Positions 58,935-64,000 of a DNA stretch of 64,000 nt are shown piece after piece. Position 1 is the first letter of the stretch; each line of letters starts with the position of its first letter. The stretch is from Clostridia bacterium. Its GTDB lineage: Bacteria; Bacillota; Clostridia; Lachnospirales; Bianqueaceae. The notes beneath the pieces were generated by a model. The model worked only from the letters and a program-made list of their open reading frames with translations. It searched no databases and was not told where the DNA came from. Position numbers and translations under genes: made by a program. The DNA lies in NCBI GenBank assembly GCA_900764045.1, contig CAAFMN010000064.1, forward strand, positions 107,355 through 171,354. Reading direction: 5' to 3'.

Positions 58935-59539
58935 TCACTTTCCCACCAGCCAGACATCCATTCCCGCCACCATTCCAATAGCCAGAAACGGAACCGAACT
59001 TCGCTCCCCTGCTCAGAAACGGTAATCCAGCTCTCACTATCGCCGTCTTCAAACTCTTCCGGGAAGAGCATCCCCCACCAATTATGTCCTTTTCCTGCGC
59101 CCAATATCACCCGAAATGTCCGGTACCGTCCTGCCGGAAGCATCCGGCCCGCGGTATAACGAACCGGGAAATCCTCCCACGCCAATGTAATCCGGACCTC
59201 CTGTCCGCAAATCCGCTCCGCCTCCGCGCAAAGCTCCGGAATCTGCGCGAGGATCCGCTCCTCCGCTTCCTCCCTCGTTTTTGCTTTGGCCGCTGTCTCT
59301 TCCAATTTTTCCGCCAACGCGTCCCTTACTTTCAGCTTACTCTGCTGTGCCTCGGGATGATTGTCTTCTGCCGTGATATGCAGACGAATCACCTGCTCCG
59401 CCAAGGACTCCTGCATTGACATTCCAGCCGCGAGCTCCGCCCATACAATCAGTCCTCCCGCCAGCAATATCGTTACCAACCATCGTCTTTCCTTAAGCAT
59501 CCTATAATAAATTCTGTCCATATACTGCATCATGCCCAT
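58931..59539 (-). CDS. spoIIR: Stage II sporulation protein R
   Basis: Forespore-made secreted signal that activates SpoIIGA, and so SigE, in the mother cell. 202 residues. A hydrophobic N-terminal export segment (WLVTILLAGGLIVWAEL) is followed by VIRLHITAEDNHPEAQQSKLK, RDALAEKL, and the late block YRTFRVILGAGKGHNWW, all family hallmarks. Start uncertain among several ATGs (59563 to 59530); 59539 chosen. Sits 22 kb from spoIIGA-sigE. A sigma-F promoter was looked for upstream and not seen. Confidence 0.92.
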   Translation of the reverse strand: MGMMQYMDRIYYRMLKERRWLVTILLAGGLIVWAELAAGMSMQESLAEQVIRLHITAEDNHPEAQQSKLKVRDALAEKLEETAAKAKTREEAEERILAQIPELCAEAERICGQEVRITLAWEDFPVRYTAGRMLPAGRYRTFRVILGAGKGHNWWGMLFPEEFEDGDSESWITVSEQGSEVRFRFWLLEWWREWMSGWWESD

Positions 59540-59606
59540 TCTCTCCCTTCCTTCCTGATTCATACTGAACTATTTTTACGAAAATATTCAGTCTCCGGAA
59601 AAAAAC

Positions 59607-59635
59607 TTGAATCACACCCTCTTTGCGAGTATAAT
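59607..59635 (+). promoter_or_regulatory. SigA-type promoter of the aroD-ansA-purF-like group
   Basis: TTGAAT (59607-59612), 17-base spacer, TATAAT (59630-59635), 35 bases before the aroD ATG. Confidence 0.85.
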
Positions 59636-59670
59636 AAACAGAGATTCTTATTAAGATAAGGAGCGATAGC

Positions 59671-60420
59671 ATGATACGACCTCTGAAGGTCCGCAGTCTG
59701 ACGCTGGGCGACGGAATCCCCAAGATCTGTGTTCCCCTGACCCCCTCCTCTATGGAAGAGTTACAGTCACAGATAGCGCAGATGACGCCGGGCACTTATG
59801 ACCTGGTCGAATGGCGACTAGATTATTTACCGCCGGACGTGGACTACGCCGAAATGTACCGGCAGATCCGCAGCCATCTTATGGATGTCCCCCTTCTCGC
59901 GACATTCCGTACGGCAGGAGAAGGCGGCCAACGGGCCATCTCCGCCGCCGATTACAATTCACTGTATGAGCGGCTTCTGAACCTGGGCGTTGATCTGATC
60001 GATCTGGAGTGGCGGCTTGGTGAATCCGTATATCATCCGCTTCTGGAATCCGCGCATCTCCGCGGAGCCTATGCCATCTTCTCCTATCATGATTTTCAGA
60101 AAACGCCCTCCAAAGAGGAAATTCTGCGTATTCTTACCGCCATGCAGGCTTCAGGCGCCGACCTTGTCAAGATCGCACTCATGCCTCATTGCATGGAAGA
60201 TGTATTGACACTGCTCTCTGCCTCGGACGAGATGTTCCGTCTACATGCCCACTGTCCCCTGATTACGATGTCCATGGGGCGGCTGGGAATGATCAGCCGC
60301 CTATGCGGCGCTTATAGCGGAAGCGCTGTGACCTTCGGCGCCTGCGGCGCCTCTTCCGCTCCCGGACAGCCGGACGCCGCTCTTCTGCGTTCCATTCTGA
60401 GCTCTGTCAATCCCTGCTGA
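59671..60420 (+). CDS. aroD: Type I 3-dehydroquinate dehydratase
   Basis: Third step of the shikimate pathway: dehydrates 3-dehydroquinate via a Schiff base. 249 residues. Motifs: KICVPLTPSS at the start, VEWRLDYL (Glu near residue 50), YHDF (catalytic His near 137) and the Schiff-base Lys in ADLVKIALMP (near 170), with MSMGRLGMISRL near the end. AAGGAG ribosome site. No other aro gene adjoins; it is followed 16 bases on by ansA. Confidence 0.95.
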   Translation: MIRPLKVRSLTLGDGIPKICVPLTPSSMEELQSQIAQMTPGTYDLVEWRLDYLPPDVDYAEMYRQIRSHLMDVPLLATFRTAGEGGQRAISAADYNSLYERLLNLGVDLIDLEWRLGESVYHPLLESAHLRGAYAIFSYHDFQKTPSKEEILRILTAMQASGADLVKIALMPHCMEDVLTLLSASDEMFRLHAHCPLITMSMGRLGMISRLCGAYSGSAVTFGACGASSAPGQPDAALLRSILSSVNPC

Positions 60421-60436
60421 TGAGGGAAAAATATTT

Positions 60437-61453
60437 ATGAAAAAAATTCTTATGATCACTACCGGAGGCACGATTGCCTCCCGGCATACGGACAGCGGCC
60501 TCGCTCCTATGATCCGTGCCGGAGAGATGCTGGATTATGTGCCGGAGATCCGTGAATTCTGTATTCCGGATACTCTGGAGCTATTAAATGTGGACAGCAC
60601 CAATATTACTCCGGAGCACTGGCTGAAGCTGGCTGCTGCCATTGAAGAGAACTATGACCGGTACGACGGCTTTGTTATATGTCACGGCACCGACACCATG
60701 GCCTATACTGCCGCTATCTTGTCCTATCTGATTCAGGACTCTCCAAAGCCCATTGTAATCACCGGCTCTCAGCGTCCGATTGATCTAATCAACACCGATG
60801 CCAAAAGCAACCTGGCCGGAAGCTTTCTCTATGCTTCCTCCTGCCAGAGCTGCGGCGTGCAGATCGTGTTTGATGGTGAAGTGATCCTGGGGACTCGGGC
60901 GAAAAAGATCAACAGCAAAAGCTATCACGCTTTTACCAGTATCAATTATCCGCACCTCGCTGTCATCCAGGAAGGCCGGATCATCCGCTATATTCCGCAG
61001 ACTCCTGGAAAAGCGCCCGTTTTCTACCATGCTCTGAACTCCCGGATCTCCATTCTCAAGCTGATCCCGGGCATGAACTGCGGCGCGCTGTCCTATATGC
61101 TGGAGCACAGCGACGCGGTCATTCTGGAGAGCTACGGGCTGGGCGGTTTGCCCTCTGGACCGGAGTACCCCTTCCGTGAGGAACTGGCACAATGGACCGG
61201 ACGCAACAAAACGGTCCTGATGACGACGCAGGTTACCAATGAAGGCAGCCATATGCAGATTTATCAGGTCGGACAGAGCGTTAAAAAGGAATTTCGGCTG
61301 CTGGAAGCCTACGATATGACCCTGGAAGCCGCGGTCTGCAAGCTGATGTGGATTCTGGCCCAGACAACCGATCCGGAGCAGGTCCGTGAGACCTTCTACC
61401 GTCCGATCGCGCAGGACCTACTGTTTTTGAGTGCTACTACACCAAACGAATAA
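60437..61453 (+). CDS. ansA: Type I (cytoplasmic) L-asparaginase
   Basis: Hydrolyses asparagine to aspartate and ammonia. 338 residues. N-terminal catalytic Thr in TTGGTIASR (near residue 8-14), second motif VICHGTDTMAYTA (near 80-92) with the second Thr and Asp, Ser/Asn binding region TGSQRPIDLINTDA near 110. Normal for the AnsA class without a signal peptide. It lies between aroD and the PurF-like gene, with short gaps that suggest one transcript. Ribosome site GAGGG is weak. Confidence 0.95.
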   Translation: MKKILMITTGGTIASRHTDSGLAPMIRAGEMLDYVPEIREFCIPDTLELLNVDSTNITPEHWLKLAAAIEENYDRYDGFVICHGTDTMAYTAAILSYLIQDSPKPIVITGSQRPIDLINTDAKSNLAGSFLYASSCQSCGVQIVFDGEVILGTRAKKINSKSYHAFTSINYPHLAVIQEGRIIRYIPQTPGKAPVFYHALNSRISILKLIPGMNCGALSYMLEHSDAVILESYGLGGLPSGPEYPFREELAQWTGRNKTVLMTTQVTNEGSHMQIYQVGQSVKKEFRLLEAYDMTLEAAVCKLMWILAQTTDPEQVRETFYRPIAQDLLFLSATTPNE

Positions 61454-61470
61454 ATCAAAGGAGAGATATC

Positions 61471-62886
61471 ATGGGAGGATTTTTTGGAGTTGCATCTAAG
61501 ACGGATTGTGTATTTGATCTGTTTTTCGGAACGGACTATCATTCTCACCTGGGCACACGCCGGGCAGGAATGGTGGTTTATAGTCCTGAAAAGGGCTTTG
61601 ACCGTTCGATTCACAACATTGAGAACGCGCCTTTCCGCACCAAATTCGATAAGGACATCGCCACTATGCAGGGACATCTGGGCATCGGATGTATCTCTGA
61701 CTATGAGCCTCAGCCTCTGATCGTACGTTCTCATCACGGTACCTATTCGATCGTTACCGTTGGCAAGATCAACAATACCGAGGAGCTTGTGGCCGAGGTT
61801 TTCCGGGACGGACACACACACTTTCTGGAAATGAGCGGCGGAGAGATCAATGCTACGGAGTTGGTAGCCGCCATCATCAACCAGCAGGATAACCTGATCG
61901 ATGGTCTGCGTTACGCGCAGGAAAAGATCGATGGTTCCATGACCATCCTCCTCCTGACCTCCCGCGGGTTATATGCCGCCCGAGATAAGCTGGGCCGCAC
62001 TCCTGTCGCGATCGGACACAAGGAGGGCAGCTATTGCGTTTCCTTTGAGAGCTTCGCTTATCTGAACCTTGGTTATACACAGCACAAAGAGCTGGGCCCC
62101 GGCGAAATCGTTGTTGTTACTCCGGAAGGTGTCACAACTCTCTCCGCGCCCGGCAAAAAGATGAAGATCTGCACCTTCCTCTGGATCTATTACGGCTACC
62201 CTTCCTCTTCTTATGAGGGTCTAAGCGTAGAGGAAGTCCGTTACCGCTGCGGCGCCGCTCTGGCACGAAGAGATCAGGATGAAAACCCGGAGATCCGCCC
62301 GGATATTGTGGCAGGTGTTCCTGATTCCGGTACACCGCACGCGATCGGCTACGCCAATGCTTCCGGCATTCCTTTTTCCCGTCCTTTCATCAAGTACACT
62401 CCGACCTGGCCGCGTTCCTTTATGCCTACGATTCAAAGCCAGCGCAACCTCATCGCCAAGATGAAGCTCATCCCGGTACACGAATTGATTCAGGGACGAA
62501 GCCTCCTGATGATCGATGACTCCATCGTCCGTGGTACACAGCTGCGGGAAACGACCGAATTCCTGTATCAGAGCGGCGCTACCGCAGTACATATCCGTCC
62601 TGCCTGCCCCCCGCTCCTCTATGGCTGTAAATACCTGAACTTCTCCCGTTCCTCCTCGGACATGGACCTGATCACCCGACGGGTGATCGCCAAGCTGTCC
62701 GGCGGAGCCTCAGATCTGGATCTCTACGCCGATCCGGATACAGCGGAATACCACGCTATGCTGGAGGAGATTCGCAAGCAGCTGAACTTCACTTCGCTGC
62801 GCTATCATCGTCTGGACGATATGCTGGAATCCATCGGCATCGATCCGGACAAACTCTGCACCTATTGCTGGAACGGCAAAGAATAA
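61471..62886 (+). CDS. PurF-like amidophosphoribosyltransferase lacking the N-terminal cysteine
   Basis: 471 residues. N-terminal Ntn glutaminase-like domain (MGGFFGVASK) and C-terminal phosphoribosyltransferase with PRPP motif LLMIDDSIVRGTQLRE near residue 347, VAGVPDSGTPHAIGYA near 272. Ordinary PurF has Cys1 after Met or a propeptide as the glutamine nucleophile; here Gly-Gly follows Met and the first Cys is at 13. The glutaminase should therefore be inactive unless a different residue serves. From memory a clade of such proteins occurs in Clostridia, so this is not simple decay. It could use free ammonia, possibly from the neighbouring asparaginase, or act elsewhere. AAGGAGAG precedes the ATG. 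Confidence 0.9.
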   Translation: MGGFFGVASKTDCVFDLFFGTDYHSHLGTRRAGMVVYSPEKGFDRSIHNIENAPFRTKFDKDIATMQGHLGIGCISDYEPQPLIVRSHHGTYSIVTVGKINNTEELVAEVFRDGHTHFLEMSGGEINATELVAAIINQQDNLIDGLRYAQEKIDGSMTILLLTSRGLYAARDKLGRTPVAIGHKEGSYCVSFESFAYLNLGYTQHKELGPGEIVVVTPEGVTTLSAPGKKMKICTFLWIYYGYPSSSYEGLSVEEVRYRCGAALARRDQDENPEIRPDIVAGVPDSGTPHAIGYANASGIPFSRPFIKYTPTWPRSFMPTIQSQRNLIAKMKLIPVHELIQGRSLLMIDDSIVRGTQLRETTEFLYQSGATAVHIRPACPPLLYGCKYLNFSRSSSDMDLITRRVIAKLSGGASDLDLYADPDTAEYHAMLEEIRKQLNFTSLRYHRLDDMLESIGIDPDKLCTYCWNGKE

Positions 62887-62894
62887 GTATTCAA

Positions 62895-62927
62895 TCAAAA
62901 AGGCGATCCGCGCGGATCGCCTTTTTT
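62895..62927. terminator. Bidirectional terminator between the PurF-like gene and comEB
   Basis: AAAAAGGCGATCCG (62897-62910) pairs with CGGATCGCCTTTTTT (62913-62926). T-runs exist on both strands, so it ends both convergent genes. Confidence 0.95.
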
Positions 62928-62945
62928 CTATTCTTACACAATCTT

Positions 62946-63434
62946 TTAATATCCCAGAACGCCTTCCAAGGATTCATCATTCTCAATCCAATCCTGTACG
63001 TGGATGACACGGTACGCGTCTAGGCTATCCCGGATAATGACTGTCTCAATCCCCGCATTGATAACCATACGCTTACACATGGAACAGCTGTTGCTGTTGA
63101 CGATATACTCACCCGTCGATGCCTCTGTCCCGACCAGATACATGGCAGCTCCGATCATCTTCTCTCTGGAAGCGCTGATGATCGCGTTCGCCTCCGCGTG
63201 CACACTGCGGCAGAGTTCATAACGCTGTCCCCGCGGGATCTTAAGCTCCATCCGAATGCAGCGGTTGATATCACTGCAATTCTGCCGCCCTCTCGGCGCG
63301 CCGACATAGCCCGTAGAGACGATCTCATCATGATTGACGATCACCGCCCCATAATGTCTGCGCAGGCAGGTGCTGCGCTTCGCTACCGTCTCCGCAATAT
63401 CCAGATAATAATTGATCTTATCTCTTCTCTGCAT
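62946..63434 (-). CDS. dCMP/deoxycytidylate deaminase (ComEB-like)
   Basis: Zinc enzyme converting dCMP to dUMP for dTMP synthesis. 162 residues. Zinc ligands: His in SVHAEANAIIS (near 80) and Cys pair in NSNSCSMCKRMVINAG (near 115). The LRRHYGAVIV and STGYVGAPRG blocks are typical. ATG at 63434. Promoter TTGCTT-17-TATAAT lies upstream (63471-63499). Lone gene sharing the terminator with the PurF-like gene. Confidence 0.93.
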   Translation of the reverse strand: MQRRDKINYYLDIAETVAKRSTCLRRHYGAVIVNHDEIVSTGYVGAPRGRQNCSDINRCIRMELKIPRGQRYELCRSVHAEANAIISASREKMIGAAMYLVGTEASTGEYIVNSNSCSMCKRMVINAGIETVIIRDSLDAYRVIHVQDWIENDESLEGVLGY

Positions 63435-63470
63435 GATATCCTACAGGCCTCCTCCCAATCTCTTCATTTC

Positions 63471-63499
63471 ATTATACCGCATCCTATAGATAAAAGCAA
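63471..63499 (-). promoter_or_regulatory. SigA-type promoter of the dCMP deaminase gene
   Basis: Minus-strand TTGCTT (63494-63499), 17-base spacer, TATAAT (63471-63476). Confidence 0.75.
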
Positions 63500-63514
63500 G
63501 AGACGGAATCTAAC

Positions 63515-63546
63515 AAAAAGAGCGTCCCTCTTTATGAGAAACGCTC
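63515..63546 (-). terminator. Terminator after the sugar ABC permease gene
   Basis: GAGCGT (63541-63546 on the minus strand) pairs with ACGCTC (63520-63525), with an inner TTCTC/GAGGG pairing, then TTTTTG. Confidence 0.85.
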
Positions 63547-63555
63547 CCTTATTCT

Positions 63556-64000
63556 TTAACCCTTCAAAGAACCGATCATCATACCGCCTACAAAATACTT
63601 CTGCAGGAACGGATAGATACACAGGATCGGAACTGTGGATACGACAACCATCGCACCCTTAATACTCTCTACTACCTGCTGATATTCGGCATCCTGCTCA
63701 TCGACATCGAGGTTGGAGCCCTGAATCAGCATATCTCTCAGGATCAGCTGCAGCGTATATTTGCTGCGGTCCTGCAGATAGATCATAGCGTTGAAGTACG
63801 TATTCCAGTGGCCTACACCGTAATACAGCACCATTACCGCCATGGCCGGCAGTGACAGCGGAATAAAGATCTTGAACAGAATCGTACCATGGCCGCCGCC
63901 ATCGATATGAACCGACTCCACCAGACTCTCCGGAATCGTAGAGAAGTACGAACGCAGAAGAATCATATTATATGTGGAGATCGCGTTCGGGATCATGATG
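63556..64000 (-). CDS. Carbohydrate ABC transporter permease (LplC/MalG-like), N-terminus cut by window edge
   Basis: C-terminal part of an inner-membrane permease; the frame is open to the window edge, so the N-terminus is missing. The EAA loop that contacts the ATPase is seen in ESVHIDGGGHGTILFKIFIPLSLP (here the Glu-Ser-Val start and Gly, Phe, Pro positions). Later helices end with FVGGMMIGSLKG, typical of the oligosaccharide (LplC) type. Its substrate-binding protein and partner permease should lie beyond 64 kb on the minus-strand upstream side. Confidence 0.9.
   Translation of the reverse strand, partial: IMIPNAISTYNMILLRSYFSTIPESLVESVHIDGGGHGTILFKIFIPLSLPAMAVMVLYYGVGHWNTYFNAMIYLQDRSKYTLQLILRDMLIQGSNLDVDEQDAEYQQVVESIKGAMVVVSTVPILCIYPFLQKYFVGGMMIGSLKG

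Noticed and set aside
59564..59670. Sigma-F promoter for spoIIR
   Set aside because: The expected -35 and -10 motifs were not found at the right spacing upstream on the minus strand; only the plus-strand aroD promoter is clear.
1..64000. rRNA or tRNA genes
   Set aside because: No tRNA cloverleaf with CCA-adjacent acceptor or conserved rRNA block was recognised by eye in the intergenic gaps.

Overview
The window looks like chromosome of an endospore-forming, Gram-positive anaerobe of the class Clostridia, probably a gut-type Lachnospiraceae or close relative. The evidence is a division and cell-wall (dcw) cluster with spoVD, the spoIIGA-sigE pair, spoIIR, a meso-DAP-type MurE, a sortase B, a T-box-controlled serS, many heterodimeric ABC exporters and scattered carbohydrate-degrading enzymes. 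Shine-Dalgarno sites are strong throughout, and GTG and TTG starts occur (dnaG, ftsZ, ftsQ). Many promoters with near-consensus -35/-10 boxes can be read directly.

Layout. 1-5.9 kb (minus): the macromolecular-synthesis group dnaG-sigA-trmK-nif3-like, then a nucleoside kinase cut by the window edge. 6-10.6 kb (minus): a GH78 rhamnosidase, then a GT4 glycosyltransferase with a CofE-like gene. 10.7-12.3 kb (plus): T-box leader and serS. 12.28-13.06 kb: an array of eleven 72-74 bp tandem repeats, each a nested hairpin followed by a T-rich tract. 13.1-13.8 kb: a frameshifted nuclease-like gene. 13.9-22.1 kb (minus): a lipoprotein plus a secreted protein, an ABC exporter pair, and a two-component system whose GHKL kinase has no membrane domain. 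22.2-28.7 kb (minus): a catabolic operon (Fe-alcohol dehydrogenase, DUF1537 acid-sugar kinase, PdxA2-like dehydrogenase, an FGE/sialidase/MORN fusion, a DapA-family aldolase). 28.8-34.7 kb: PHP phosphatase, mscL, sortase B and a second ABC pair. 34.7-36.2 kb: spoIIGA-sigE. 36.3-50.0 kb (minus): GNAT gene, ftsZ, and the dcw cluster from mraZ to ftsQ without murD, murG or ftsA. 50.1-54.9 kb: maf, marR and a third ABC pair. 55.0-58.9 kb: a sugar operon (GH127, radical SAM enzyme, mannonate dehydratase). 58.9-59.5 kb: spoIIR. 59.7-62.9 kb (plus): aroD, ansA and a PurF-like protein lacking the N-terminal cysteine. 62.9-64 kb: dCMP deaminase and a truncated sugar ABC permease.

Regulation that can be read from sequence: five 10-bp-spaced MraZ boxes between the mraZ -10 and its start; a MarR-type palindrome over the marR -10; a Spo0A box over the -35 of a long-spacer spoIIGA promoter; terminator-like hairpins in front of dnaG and between ftsL and the PBP2B gene; and promoters whose elements sit in or beside the upstream gene's terminator.

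The most unusual element is the array behind serS. Its inner stems vary between units in a way that keeps base pairing, and the non-Watson-Crick pairs are G-U only when read on the plus strand. This points to a structured RNA transcribed in the serS direction.
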